Numbered from the stretch's first letter, positions 16,797 to 25,209 are shown. The stretch: 64,000 nt of DNA from JBKECY01 sp047975025 (GCA_047975025.1 JBKECY010000079.1:5584-69583); one strand, 5' to 3'. The notes: generated by a model from the letters alone, not told the origin. Made by a program: numbers and translations.

Positions 16797-17438
16797 TCAG
16801 TGGTAATAGCTCAGGCGTTTTTCAGCCAGTGTAAAGCAGCGGGATACAACGGCATTCATCGCCAGGTAGAAAAGACCTGCAATGACAAAGGGCACCATAC
16901 TTACGGATGAGGTGACCCAGCTTTCTGTAATCCTCAAAAGCTCTACAACAGCGATGACTTGGGCCAGAGAAGTATCCTTGACCAGGGTGATGAATTCGTT
17001 GCCCATGGGGGGCAGAATTCGTTTGACAACCTGAGGCAGTATAATATGAAAGAACGTCTGGCTGCGACCGTATCCCAGCACTTTGGCTGCTTCATACTGT
17101 CCGGTAGGAATGGAATCCAGTCCACCGCGATAAATCTCAGCAAAATAGGCGGCATAGTTCAGGATAAATGCGATCTGAGCGGCGGAGACACGATCCAGCT
17201 GAATACCGGTCAGCGGTTTGAGTCCATAGAAAATGAACAAAAGCTGCAGCATCAGCGGCGTCCCGCGCATAATCAGAATATAGATTTTTACCGGAATCTG
17301 AAATACCTTCTTGTTGGACATACGCCCTAAAGCAAGCAGCATGCCAAGCGGCAGAGCGCCCAAAAGAGTGATAAAGAAGATACGAAGCGACATGAGCGCG
17401 CCGGGGATCATATCCGTTAAAAGTGCCTGATAATTCAT
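16797..17438 (-). CDS. Polar amino acid ABC transporter permease
   Basis: This is a membrane permease of 213 residues in the HisM/GlnP family. Five hydrophobic segments are visible. The EAA-type loop, AAKVLGYGRSQTFFHIILPQV, lies around residues 128-150. RGTPLMLQLLFIFYGL is the conserved family signature near residue 60. It is coded between the binding protein and the ATPase with short spacers (14 bases to the ATPase gene). It likely works as a homodimer because no second permease gene is present. Confidence 0.92.
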   Translation of the reverse strand: MNYQALLTDMIPGALMSLRIFFITLLGALPLGMLLALGRMSNKKVFQIPVKIYILIMRGTPLMLQLLFIFYGLKPLTGIQLDRVSAAQIAFILNYAAYFAEIYRGGLDSIPTGQYEAAKVLGYGRSQTFFHIILPQVVKRILPPMGNEFITLVKDTSLAQVIAVVELLRITESWVTSSVSMVPFVIAGLFYLAMNAVVSRCFTLAEKRLSYYH

Positions 17439-17474
17439 AATATACTGTCTCCTGGTTATTTATTTGAGTTTTGC

Positions 17475-18326
17475 TTATTCAATCGTTGTGACATCTTCCT
17501 GGAACCATTTCTCAGAAATGGTCTTCAAGGTTCCGTCCTCTTTCATTTCTTTTAAAGTATCTTCGATTTTTACTTTTAAAGCTTCATCATCTTTTCTGAA
17601 TCCAACCACATAGTCCTCAACAGCCAGAGAAGCCACGTTGCCCTCTCCATCTTCCAGGATACGATAGGCATCCGGGTCGTCTGTTAAGTAGAAGCGGGCT
17701 ACGATCTCGTCAATCGCAATGGCATCAATGGTTCCATTTTGGATTTCCAGAATTGCCTTTGTATAGTCGTCAATGGCAACGATTTCGCCCAGTGAGTCCT
17801 TGAAATCTTTGGCATCATCACTGTTCAATGCTACTTCAGCTGAAGAATCTGTCTGTACTCCGAGGGTTTTTCCGGCCAGATCGTCCAGACCGTTATATTC
17901 GGAATCTGTTTTTACCAGAATTACCTGGTTGTTCTTCATATAAGGAATACTTAAGTTGAATTCTTTGTCACGCTCGTCTGTCTTGCTGAATCCATTCCAC
18001 AGACAATCTACATTGCCATTGTTAAGCTCAGAACTTTTATTATTCCAATCCACAGGCTGCAGCGTAAGCTCTATGCCCAGACGCTCGCATACTTCCGTTG
18101 CAAGATCGATATCGAATCCAATCAGTTCACCAGTCTGCGTATCCTTGTAGCCCATTGGCGGGAACGCATCATCCAGACCAAGTACCAGCTCGCCGGCTTC
18201 TTCTACCTTTGTCCAGGACTCATCGGTTCCTGTGGTGGAAGTGTCAGAAGTATTGTCTGCTCTTGTACAGCCAATAAGCCCAAACACCATTACAAACGCC
18301 ATAAGTAAAACAACAACTTTTTTCAT
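17475..18326 (-). CDS. Amino acid-binding lipoprotein of ABC transporter
   Basis: This 283-residue extracellular solute-binding protein is of family 3 (type II fold). The signal peptide ends in the lipobox FGLIGC (Cys20). The mature protein has ELVLGLDDAFPPMGYKD, GFDIDLATEVCERLGIEL, DCLWNGFSKTDERD (the amino acid-binding loop with a conserved Arg) and GKTLGVQTDSSAEVAL. It is the first gene of the operon, with a promoter at 18365-18393. The specific amino acid is not evident. Tryptophan and asparagine in the binding loop are typical of clostridial members annotated only as amino acid-binding. Confidence 0.92.
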   Translation of the reverse strand: MKKVVVLLMAFVMVFGLIGCTRADNTSDTSTTGTDESWTKVEEAGELVLGLDDAFPPMGYKDTQTGELIGFDIDLATEVCERLGIELTLQPVDWNNKSSELNNGNVDCLWNGFSKTDERDKEFNLSIPYMKNNQVILVKTDSEYNGLDDLAGKTLGVQTDSSAEVALNSDDAKDFKDSLGEIVAIDDYTKAILEIQNGTIDAIAIDEIVARFYLTDDPDAYRILEDGEGNVASLAVEDYVVGFRKDDEALKVKIEDTLKEMKEDGTLKTISEKWFQEDVTTIE

Positions 18327-18364
18327 TATAATATATCCTCCCTTTTCATATAGACAATACTGAT

Positions 18365-18393
18365 ATTTTACCCTAACGCAGTTCTAAAGTAAA
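18365..18393 (-). promoter_or_regulatory. Promoter of the amino acid ABC transporter operon
   Basis: On the minus strand TTTACT (18388-18393) and TAAAAT (18365-18370) are separated by 17 bp, about 40 bases upstream of the lipoprotein start. Confidence 0.6.
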
Positions 18394-18477
18394 GAAGTTT
18401 TTGAAGCAGTGCGATTCGCAAAGTACAGTAAATTCAACAAAACTAAAGAATTGTGCCGTATTTGTATACAAAACAAG

Positions 18478-18506
18478 TTGAGAAAAATTATCATTAATAG
18501 TATAAT
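18478..18506 (+). promoter_or_regulatory. Promoter of the ferredoxin gene
   Basis: TTGAGA (18478-18483), a 17-bp AT-rich spacer and a perfect TATAAT (18501-18506) lie just upstream of the ferredoxin ribosome binding site AGGAGG. Confidence 0.8.
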
Positions 18507-18539
18507 AAAATCAATTACTGATAATTTAGGAGGATAACG

Positions 18540-18929
18540 ATGAAAAAGCTTACTGTGAAAAAAGGTGCCGCCTGTATGGCATGTCTTGATTGTGTCCGTA
18601 CCTGTTCGGAATCATTCTATAAAGAATTCGATCCGGGGAAGGCGGCAATCAAAGTAATCGAAAGAAAAGGAGAGCCGAAGCCCACCCCCTGTCCGCAGTG
18701 CGGTAAATGTGCCAAAGCCTGTGAAGTCGGTGCGATTACGCAGAATGCCAAGGGTGTATATATGGTCAACAAGAAGGTATGTACAGGCTGTGGTGCCTGT
18801 GTGGAAGCCTGTCCGTTCGGAATTATGGTGAAGGCAGAATCTTCTCCGGTTGCTTCTAAATGTATTGCCTGTGGATTGTGTGCAAGAAATTGCCCGGTTG
18901 AAATTCTGGAGGTCGTTGAGACAGCATAA
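18540..18929 (+). CDS. Polyferredoxin with four [4Fe-4S] motifs
   Basis: This soluble iron-sulfur protein of 129 residues has four cysteine motifs: CMACLDCVRTC, CPQCGKCAKAC, CTGCGACVEAC and CIACGLCARNC. Each has the spacing CxxCxxCxxxC with or without Pro, enough for four [4Fe-4S] clusters. This resembles the electron-transfer subunits of hydrogenases and aldehyde or pyruvate oxidoreductases, but no catalytic partner gene is adjacent. It has its own consensus promoter and terminator, so it appears to be monocistronic. The next gene (19100) encodes a protein with a Cys-rich tail. A functional link is possible but unproven. Confidence 0.92.
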   Translation: MKKLTVKKGAACMACLDCVRTCSESFYKEFDPGKAAIKVIERKGEPKPTPCPQCGKCAKACEVGAITQNAKGVYMVNKKVCTGCGACVEACPFGIMVKAESSPVASKCIACGLCARNCPVEILEVVETA

Positions 18930-18952
18930 AATAAGTATATAGGATCTGTGAC

Positions 18953-18997
18953 AGACCGTTAGTTTGCTGTAAATAAGTGAACCGACGGTCTTTTTTT
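18953..18997 (+). terminator. Intrinsic terminator of the ferredoxin gene
   Basis: AGACCGT (18953-18959) pairs with ACGGTCT (18985-18991), followed by a run of seven Ts. The loop is long (25 nt). Confidence 0.7.
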
Positions 18998-19099
18998 GTC
19001 CAAATCCAGATAAAACAAATAATTTCGCTTTACATTGTAGGATATATGAAATACAATAGAGATAATATGAGTTAAGATACTTAAAGTCAGGAGGAGCCA

Positions 19100-19999
19100 A
19101 TGCGAATACAAACACACTATGGGGAGCTGCTTCCCAGAGATGAAGAAGAGATTGACGCGAGAACCAGAAACAGAAAGTCCGTTGCATACTATGCATCAGG
19201 AGCGCTAAAAAGCGTCTATCTAAAAGAAGCTTCCTATATAGACAGTCCGCTGGGGCGCACAGAGGCTGAATTTGTCACGTTCTATGAATCCGGTGAGCTG
19301 CGCAGACTTTTCCCCTTGTTTGGAAAAGTCAGTGGTTACTGGAGTGAAGAAGACGAAATTGCGCTGGCCAAGGTGATGTGTATCGAGCTTCCTTTTGCCA
19401 GGCTGGCCCATAAAATCTCCTGTGTTTCATTTTATAAAAGCGGAAACATCAAAAGCATTTCTTTCTATAAGGATGAAGTATTCTCCTTTCGTGCAGGAAA
19501 GAAGGAATTGTATGGAAGAATCGGACTGGCTCTCTACGAAGATGGAAGTGTGCGCAGTGCCGAACCGGCATTTCCGCAGCTGCTTTCTACTAAATACGGT
19601 ATGTTAGAGGTCTATGATAACCAGCCGCTGGCAATTCATGGGGACAGGAACTCCCTGCAGTTTGCGCCGGATCACACCTTGCTTGCGGCAAAATCGGCGG
19701 CAACGGGAGTGCGCCTGCATAAGGCGGGATTGCCGGTCGAGGAAGTCATACCGGAAATCAGACCAAGTCTGCTGGATCTTGACCAGACAGTTGTGGCAGC
19801 GATTACGGTAGAATTGATTGCCGGAGGCATACGGGTGACAGACAGCGACAACGCTGTACGGGAATACCTGGAGGCAGAGTATGAGATTACGTTCTTTAAG
19901 AACAGAGCCTACACACCATCGGCCGATTGCGGGGACTGCAGCAACTGTGTAAGTGGCTGCTATACAGCGGGCCGGGGAATACACAAAAGCGCTAGTTGA
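19100..19999 (+). CDS. Conserved hypothetical protein with MORN-like repeats and Cys-rich tail
   Basis: I do not recognise a defined function. The 299-residue protein has at least four short repeats of the form YxSGxLKS (YYASGALKSVYL, FYESGELRRLFP, FYKSGNIKSISF, LYEDGSVRSAEP). These resemble MORN or YwqK-type beta-hairpin repeats, which usually form an elongated beta sheet. The C-terminus carries CGDCSNCVSGC, a cluster that could bind iron-sulfur or zinc. There is no signal peptide or membrane segment. The start ATG has a perfect AGGAGG. It lies downstream of the polyferredoxin gene but after a terminator. Similar proteins occur in Lachnospiraceae, by my recollection only. Confidence 0.75.
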   Translation: MRIQTHYGELLPRDEEEIDARTRNRKSVAYYASGALKSVYLKEASYIDSPLGRTEAEFVTFYESGELRRLFPLFGKVSGYWSEEDEIALAKVMCIELPFARLAHKISCVSFYKSGNIKSISFYKDEVFSFRAGKKELYGRIGLALYEDGSVRSAEPAFPQLLSTKYGMLEVYDNQPLAIHGDRNSLQFAPDHTLLAAKSAATGVRLHKAGLPVEEVIPEIRPSLLDLDQTVVAAITVELIAGGIRVTDSDNAVREYLEAEYEITFFKNRAYTPSADCGDCSNCVSGCYTAGRGIHKSAS

Positions 20000-20041
20000 T
20001 AAAAAACATATAAAACCTACTAGAATTTAGGAAAAGAATGC

Positions 20042-20070
20042 TTGACAAGTAAATATGAATGGTATACTAT
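20042..20070 (+). promoter_or_regulatory. Promoter of the cystathionine synthase-type gene
   Basis: TTGACA (20042-20047) and TACTAT (20065-20070) are separated by 17 bp, about 50 bases upstream of the start codon at 20123. Confidence 0.6.
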
Positions 20071-20122
20071 AAACCTATAAAAGTAATATGAATTATATGC
20101 ATAGAAAAAGGCGGAAATACAA

Positions 20123-21316
20123 ATGGCAGATAAAAAGCAGAGAAAAGAGCAGGGATTATTGACACATGCTGTGCATACAGGAAACGGAGTGGACGAGTTT
20201 ACCAAGGCAATCAAACGGCCGATTACAATGGCCAACAGCTATGAACTGCCCTATGATCCGTCATCAATTAACTGGAGCAGCTCGGAAGGAAATCTGTATA
20301 CCCGTAACGGAGGGGTGAACCAGCAGTATCTGCAGGAAAAAATCGCTCAGTTTGAAGGCGGGGAAGATTGTATTGTACTGGCTTCCGGTGTGGCGGCGCT
20401 TTCGGGGTTGTTCTTCTCACTGGTAAATGCCGGAGATCATATCGTATTTTCGAGTGTTACCTATGTGGCGGTATACAGACTTTTAAACGAACTTTTTAAC
20501 GGGAAATTCAATGTTGAAACAACAATTGTAGATACTTCTGACCTTGAAAAAGTTAAAGCGGCACTTCGACCAAATACAAAACTCATACATATTGAGACGC
20601 CCGGCAATCCTACATTGACAGTATCAGACATCGAAGAAATCGCCAGGCTGGCACATGCGAATCATAGCCTGCTTTCTGTGGACAATACATTCGCAACGCC
20701 TTATAATCAGAAACCGATTGCTCTGGGAGCAGATTTTAGCATCCAGAGTCTTACAAAATATATTAATGGACATGGGGACGCCATGGGAGGCGCTATTATA
20801 GGTAGAAAAGAGCATCTGGATACGATTCGTGCACAGGCGCAGGTCAATCTGGGAGCGGCCATCAGCCCCTTTAATGCGTGGCTTATTATGCGCGGTGCGG
20901 TGACATTTCCGCTGCGTATGCGCCAGCATAACGAAAGTGCTCAGAAAATCGCAGAATATCTGGAAGGAATTCCGGGAGTCAGCTTTGTTGCCTATCCGGG
21001 CCTGCCTTCTCATAGAGGCCATGCAATCGCGAAGAAACAGACGCTCGCAGGATATGGAGGCATGATTTCCTTTGGACTTCGTACAGATCATGATGGGTAT
21101 AACCGGTTTGTAAGCCATTTGGAGTTGATTACCTCAGCCGTATCTTTGGGACATGATGCGAGTCTGATTGTATTTCTGGGAGAAGATGATGAGCGTCAAT
21201 ACCTGTATCCGGAAGAGTTTCACAACGGTTTTCTGCGCTTTAGCGTAGGGATTGAGGATACGGAGGACCTGTTGGAAGACCTTCGTCAGGCACTGGAAAA
21301 AGAAAATCTTTTATAA
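20123..21316 (+). CDS. Trans-sulfuration PLP enzyme, cystathionine gamma-synthase type
   Basis: This 397-residue PLP-dependent enzyme belongs to the Cys/Met metabolism family. The internal aldimine Lys is K212 in QSLTKYINGHGDAMGG. Other landmarks are LYTRNGGVNQQYLQEKIAQFEGG near residue 55, HIETPGNPTLTVSDI, and DNTFATPYNQKPIALGAD before the lysine. The family includes cystathionine gamma-synthase, gamma-lyase and beta-lyase, and methionine gamma-lyase, which sequence alone does not separate well. The next gene, MetY, and the cysteine-responsive leader suggest a role in sulfur amino acid interconversion. It has its own promoter, and metY has another, so they are not strictly co-transcribed. 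Confidence 0.88.
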   Translation: MADKKQRKEQGLLTHAVHTGNGVDEFTKAIKRPITMANSYELPYDPSSINWSSSEGNLYTRNGGVNQQYLQEKIAQFEGGEDCIVLASGVAALSGLFFSLVNAGDHIVFSSVTYVAVYRLLNELFNGKFNVETTIVDTSDLEKVKAALRPNTKLIHIETPGNPTLTVSDIEEIARLAHANHSLLSVDNTFATPYNQKPIALGADFSIQSLTKYINGHGDAMGGAIIGRKEHLDTIRAQAQVNLGAAISPFNAWLIMRGAVTFPLRMRQHNESAQKIAEYLEGIPGVSFVAYPGLPSHRGHAIAKKQTLAGYGGMISFGLRTDHDGYNRFVSHLELITSAVSLGHDASLIVFLGEDDERQYLYPEEFHNGFLRFSVGIEDTEDLLEDLRQALEKENLL

Positions 21317-21330
21317 ATTAAAAAAAAGTG

Positions 21331-21359
21331 TTGACAGGCGATTAAAAAGATAGTAGAAT
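21331..21359 (+). promoter_or_regulatory. Promoter of the Cys-rich leader peptide and metY
   Basis: TTGACA (21331-21336), a 17-bp spacer and TAGAAT (21354-21359) form a near-consensus promoter. It sits 15 bases after the upstream gene's stop codon and about 55 bases before the leader ORF. Confidence 0.85.
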
Positions 21360-21414
21360 TCAATTTACAGATAACCAACAAAACAAATAGGAATTGTACG
21401 AAAGGAGAACAACT

Positions 21415-21501
21415 ATGGTATCAAAACAACTACGACAGAGAGTGTATTGTAATACGGACAAGCATCGAATGTGTAGTTTTGCCATGTCGCGTTGTTGTTA
21501 A
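21415..21501 (+). CDS. Cys-rich leader peptide upstream of metY
   Basis: This 28-codon reading frame begins with ATG after AAAGGAG and ends TGT TGT TAA at 21493-21501. Four of its residues are Cys (12, 20, 27, 28), two of them just before the stop, in the sequence RMCSFAMSRCC. The next gene is MetY, which assimilates sulfide or makes homocysteine. The near-consensus promoter, strong RBS and terminal Cys-Cys fit a cysteine-sensing leader peptide like those described ahead of sulfur genes in actinobacteria. Unlike the aromatic leader at 14761, there is no intrinsic terminator in the 69 bases before metY, so control may act through translation or Rho. Confidence 0.72.
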   Translation: MVSKQLRQRVYCNTDKHRMCSFAMSRCC

Positions 21502-21570
21502 TAATGAAATAAGCATAGTTGAAACAGTGAAAACATATAAAAATAAAAGAGTTTAAAAGGAGATTATACT

Positions 21571-22881
21571 ATGAGTGATAAAATCAAAAGAGCAGACAGA
21601 AATTTTAAATTTGAGACATTGCAGCTTCATGTTGGCCAGGAGAAACCGGATGCCGTAACAGACGCCAGAGCCGTTCCGATTTATGCAACAACTTCGTATG
21701 TGTTCCATGATTCAGATCATGCAGCGGCCAGATTCGGACTTGCAGATGCTGGTAATATCTACGGACGTCTGACAAACCCGACACAGGGTGTATTTGAGGA
21801 AAGAATTGCAGCACTTGAAGGCGGCGTGGCAGCTCTTGGTGTAGCTTCCGGTGCAGCAGCGATTACCTATTCCATCCAGAATATTGCAGTGGCAGGTGAT
21901 AACATCGTATCCGCCAAGAATATTTACGGTGGTTCTTATAATTTATTTGCTCACACACTGCCGCAGTATGGCATTACGACTTCATTTGTTGATATCTTCA
22001 ACGAAGACGAGACCAGAGCCGCCATCAACGACAGAACAAAGGCTATTTTTATTGAAACTCTTGGAAACCCGAACTCAGATGTGGTTGACATTGAAGCAGT
22101 TGCTAAACTGGCACATGAATACAAAATTCCGTTAATTGTTGATAATACATTTGCAACACCTTACCTTGTACGCCCGATTGAATTCGGCGCTGACATTGTA
22201 GTTCATTCAGCAACCAAGTTCATCGGCGGTCATGGAACCGCAATCGGTGGCGTCATTGTAGACAGTGGTAAATTTGATTGGGAAGGTTCAGGCAAATTCG
22301 CAGTTCTGACAGAGCCGAACCCAAGCTATCACGGCATCAGCTTCACCAAAGCAGTAGGACCGGCTGCTTATGTAACGAAAATCCGCGCAATTTTACTGAG
22401 AGATACAGGTGCGACTTTATCACCGTTCCATGCCTTCATCTTCTTGCAGGGTCTTGAATCTCTCTCACTTCGTGTAGAGCGTCATGTGTCCAATGCATTA
22501 AAGGTCATTGAGTACTTGAATCAGCATCCACAGGTAGAGAAAGTACATCACCCATCTGTTGAAGAGGATGGAGTACAGCAGGATCTTTACAAGAAATATT
22601 TCCCGGCAGGCGGCGGAAGTATCTTTACTTTTGAAATCAAAGGAGATGCTCAAAAAGCCAAAGATTTTATTGATAATCTGGAATTATTCTCACTGCTTGC
22701 CAATGTGGCTGATGTTAAATCACTTGTTATTCATCCGGCATCAACGACACATTCACAGCTGACAGAGGCTGAGCTTCTGGATCAGGGAATCAAACCAAAT
22801 ACAATCCGTTTGTCTATCGGAATTGAGAACATCGATGATCTGATTCAGGATCTGGACGAAGCATTTAAGGCAGTAAACTAA
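21571..22881 (+). CDS. metY: O-acetylhomoserine sulfhydrylase
   Basis: This 436-residue PLP enzyme makes homocysteine from O-acetylhomoserine and sulfide. It has the extra length and insertions that separate MetY from cystathionine synthases. The PLP Lys is K216 in VVHSATKFIGGHGTAIGG. Other motifs are FETLQLHVGQEKPD at the start, IYGRLTNPTQGVFEERIAALEGG, and FIETLGNPNSDVVDIEA. The start ATG follows AAAAGGAG. It lies behind the Cys-rich leader (21415-21501) and its promoter, and ahead of the CymR-like regulator and cysK. This makes a compact sulfur-assimilation locus. Confidence 0.94.
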   Translation: MSDKIKRADRNFKFETLQLHVGQEKPDAVTDARAVPIYATTSYVFHDSDHAAARFGLADAGNIYGRLTNPTQGVFEERIAALEGGVAALGVASGAAAITYSIQNIAVAGDNIVSAKNIYGGSYNLFAHTLPQYGITTSFVDIFNEDETRAAINDRTKAIFIETLGNPNSDVVDIEAVAKLAHEYKIPLIVDNTFATPYLVRPIEFGADIVVHSATKFIGGHGTAIGGVIVDSGKFDWEGSGKFAVLTEPNPSYHGISFTKAVGPAAYVTKIRAILLRDTGATLSPFHAFIFLQGLESLSLRVERHVSNALKVIEYLNQHPQVEKVHHPSVEEDGVQQDLYKKYFPAGGGSIFTFEIKGDAQKAKDFIDNLELFSLLANVADVKSLVIHPASTTHSQLTEAELLDQGIKPNTIRLSIGIENIDDLIQDLDEAFKAVN

Positions 22882-22898
22882 ATAGTATCAAAGTATCG

Positions 22899-22933
22899 GA
22901 GACTGTACCTGCTCAGGCGGGTACAGAGGTCTC
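22899..22933 (+). other. Hairpin after metY without a U tract
   Basis: GAGAC-TGTACC pairs with GGTACA-(gag)-GTCTC with a 10-nt loop and a 3-nt bulge. It follows the metY stop, but no T run follows it. It may protect the metY mRNA 3' end or be a weak terminator. Confidence 0.5.
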
Positions 22934-23042
22934 TGATAAAACCATCTGAATTTGCAGTCAAGAACATTAATAAAATTACTGAAGTTAAGATATGGCAGAT
23001 TACAGGTATGCGTACATTCAATAATGGAAGGGAGACATTAAC

Positions 23043-23489
23043 ATGAGAGTTTCAACCAAAGGAAGATATGGACTTAAAGCATTGGTCGATGTCACAATCA
23101 ACGAAAAAGAAGGCTGTGTTTCGCTGGTGAATATTGCGAACCGCAATCAAATATCGCTTCCTTACCTTGAACATGTATTTGCCAGTCTGAAAAAAGCAGG
23201 AATCGTAAGAAGTATCAAGGGGCCGCAAGGAGGCTATATGCTGGAAGAAAGCCCTGATAAAATCACAATTTCAAGCATCCTGACAGCACTCGACGGTGAT
23301 TACAGGGTGGCGAATGAACAGCCTGAGGATGCACAGGTCAGTGTCTATGTATCCAAAGCAATTGATTCACTTATCTGGGAGCCGGTTAATAAAAGTCTTT
23401 CAGAAATACTGGAAAACACAACACTAAAAGATCTTACGGATGAGTATATTCGTGTATCACAGTCAGATCAGATTATGTATTACATTTGA
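23043..23489 (+). CDS. Rrf2-family regulator (CymR-like)
   Basis: This is a winged-helix transcription factor of 148 residues. It begins MRVSTKGRYGLKALVDV, the Rrf2 signature. The recognition region includes QISLPYLEHVFASLKKAGIV, followed by the wing at GPQGGYML. It has only one cysteine, and lacks the three-cysteine cluster-binding loop of IscR. It therefore resembles CymR, the cysteine-metabolism repressor of Bacillus and Staphylococcus. CymR works as a complex with CysK, and cysK is the next gene. The pairing strongly supports, but does not prove, that role. The start has GGGAG at a normal distance. Confidence 0.88.
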   Translation: MRVSTKGRYGLKALVDVTINEKEGCVSLVNIANRNQISLPYLEHVFASLKKAGIVRSIKGPQGGYMLEESPDKITISSILTALDGDYRVANEQPEDAQVSVYVSKAIDSLIWEPVNKSLSEILENTTLKDLTDEYIRVSQSDQIMYYI

Positions 23490-23584
23490 TGTGAAACACT
23501 TTATGATATAGCAATGGCAGCAGGACGGGCAGAGCAGTATTTGTAAACAATAGGAATGATTTAGTAAGAAAGAGGGATAGTATT

Positions 23585-24514
23585 ATGTCTAAAATAGCTA
23601 GCAAACTAACGGAGTTAATCGGTAACACACCACTATTGGAATTAAGCAGATACGAAAAAGCGCATGAATTAGATGCAAAAATTGTCGCAAAGCTGGAATA
23701 CTTCAATCCCTTGGGAAGTGTTAAGGATAGAATTGCACTTGCCTTGATTGAAGAAGGAATTAAACAGGGAAAAATCAATGATGATACAATTATCATCGAG
23801 CCTACCAGTGGTAATACAGGAATTGGTCTGGCATTCGTAGCTGCTTCCAAAGGGCTGAAACTGATTCTGACCATGCCGGACACAATGAGTATTGAGCGCA
23901 GAAGAATTGTATCTGTACTGGGAGCAGAAGTTGTGCTTACACCAGGAGCAGAAGGTATGAAAGGTGCGATTGCAAAAGCACAGGAATTGGTCAAAGAGTA
24001 TGGCAATGCCGTAATTCCGCAGCAATTTGCGAATCCGGCGAATCCTGAAATTCATAAAAAAACGACTGCTGTTGAAATCTGGAATGATACAGATGGAAAA
24101 GTTGATATCTTCGTAGCAGGCGTAGGAACCGGCGGAACCATTACCGGTGTCGGAGTGGCATTAAAAGAGAAGAACCCAGATGTGAAAGTCGTTGCGGTAG
24201 AGCCGGCAAGTTCTCCGGTACTTTCCGGAGGAAAACCGGGACCACACAAAATTCAGGGCATTGGCGCCGGATTTGTGCCGGACGTATTAGATCAGACGAT
24301 TATTGATGAGATTATAACGGTAGAAAATGATGACGCATTTGCAGCTTCCAGAGAAGTGGCCAAGACAGACGGTGTCTTCGTTGGTATCTCATCAGGCGCA
24401 GCAATTAAGGCGGCTACACAATTAGCAGAGCGTCCGGAAAATAAGGGCAAGACAATTGTTGTACTGCTTCCGGATACGGGTGAAAGATATCTCTCAACGG
24501 CTCTGTTTGAATAA
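23585..24514 (+). CDS. cysK: Cysteine synthase A
   Basis: This 309-residue PLP enzyme makes cysteine from O-acetylserine and sulfide. The PLP Lys is K47 in GSVKDRIALALIE. The phosphate-binding and substrate loops PTSGNTGIGLAF and GTGGTITGVG are intact, as are VEPASSPVLSGG and the C-terminal SSGAAIKAA. Its length is normal for CysK. It follows the Rrf2 regulator after 95 bases and is closed by a terminator at 24536-24583. In Bacillus, CysK also binds CymR as a sensor of the sulfur state, and the gene order here suggests the same pair. Confidence 0.95.
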   Translation: MSKIASKLTELIGNTPLLELSRYEKAHELDAKIVAKLEYFNPLGSVKDRIALALIEEGIKQGKINDDTIIIEPTSGNTGIGLAFVAASKGLKLILTMPDTMSIERRRIVSVLGAEVVLTPGAEGMKGAIAKAQELVKEYGNAVIPQQFANPANPEIHKKTTAVEIWNDTDGKVDIFVAGVGTGGTITGVGVALKEKNPDVKVVAVEPASSPVLSGGKPGPHKIQGIGAGFVPDVLDQTIIDEIITVENDDAFAASREVAKTDGVFVGISSGAAIKAATQLAERPENKGKTIVVLLPDTGERYLSTALFE

Positions 24515-24535
24515 GCAGACAATCGCTATATTAAT

Positions 24536-24583
24536 AGACCTCTCTATGGGTGATGGTATACATCAAACATGGAGAGGTCTTTT
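24536..24583 (+). terminator. Intrinsic terminator of cysK
   Basis: AGACCTCTC (24536-24544) pairs with GAGAGGTCT (24572-24580) and is followed by TTTT. The long loop can form additional pairs. Confidence 0.8.
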
Positions 24584-24740
24584 ACATAAGCCAAATAAAA
24601 AATGTATTGAAAAATACGCGCAATATCTGTGGAAAATGCCCAATTGCTTTACGAATTCAACGGTGCTACATTTAGAGAGTACGTACCCGCAACGATATTA
24701 GGGGGTACAAGGATAACTGTAAGAATCGGAAGGAGAAAAA

Positions 24741-25160
24741 ATGAAAGATATGAATTGTGCGTACTGCGCTGAAGGCGACAATCTGGCGGCCTTTGGGATC
24801 AAGATTTGTGAATTGGATTATGCTAAAGTGTATCTGTTCAAAGAGCAAAGCCATAAAGGCAGAGTGATCTGTGCGACAAAATCCCATGTAAAGGATATTA
24901 CCGAACTTCCGGATGAAGAGAGAAACGGTTTCTTTGCGGCTATGTCCAAAGTTTCTGCTGCAATACAAAAAGCATTCCACCCGGATAAAGTAAATTATGG
25001 AGCGTACGGCGACACAGCCGGACACGTACATTTTCACCTGGTGCCGAAATACAAGGATGGATTTGAATGGGCAGGTATCTTTGCCATGAATCCGGAGCAG
25101 ACATTTTTGAGTGATGCAGAATATACTGAAATTATTGAGGCCATCAAGTCAAATATATAG
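24741..25160 (+). CDS. HIT-family nucleotide hydrolase
   Basis: This 139-residue histidine triad protein has the catalytic motif HVHFHLVP (His95, His97, His99). Such enzymes cleave nucleotide phosphoramidates or dinucleoside polyphosphates. The N-terminus has CAYCAEG, a partial zinc-site motif seen in some bacterial HIT proteins, but only two Cys are present there with C23 and C44 elsewhere. The start ATG follows GGAAGGAG. It is flanked by terminators on both sides and seems to be a single-gene unit. A hairpin (GTACCC/GGGTAC, about 24684-24708) lies in the upstream region. The substrate is unknown. Confidence 0.9.
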   Translation: MKDMNCAYCAEGDNLAAFGIKICELDYAKVYLFKEQSHKGRVICATKSHVKDITELPDEERNGFFAAMSKVSAAIQKAFHPDKVNYGAYGDTAGHVHFHLVPKYKDGFEWAGIFAMNPEQTFLSDAEYTEIIEAIKSNI

Positions 25161-25171
25161 GTAAAGTCATA

Positions 25172-25209
25172 TAAAAAGAGCCACAAGGGATTATTCCTTG
25201 TGGCCCTTT
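25172..25209. terminator. Terminator shared by HIT gene and the SPFH/RHH operon
   Basis: GCCACAAGG (25180-25188) pairs with CCTTGTGGC (25196-25204). On the minus strand it is followed by CTCTTTTTAT, a good U tract, and it overlaps the last codons of the RHH gene. On the plus strand the tract is CCTTTCT and weaker. Confidence 0.75.

Noticed and set aside
21366..21570. S-box (SAM) or T-box riboswitch upstream of metY
   Set aside because: No kink-turn or AGGGTGG-like T-box elements. The Cys-rich ORF explains the leader better.
22990..23024. Ten-codon Tyr-containing ORF before the Rrf2 gene as a third leader peptide
   Set aside because: No ribosome binding site, no terminator and only three Tyr codons. 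The signal is too weak.
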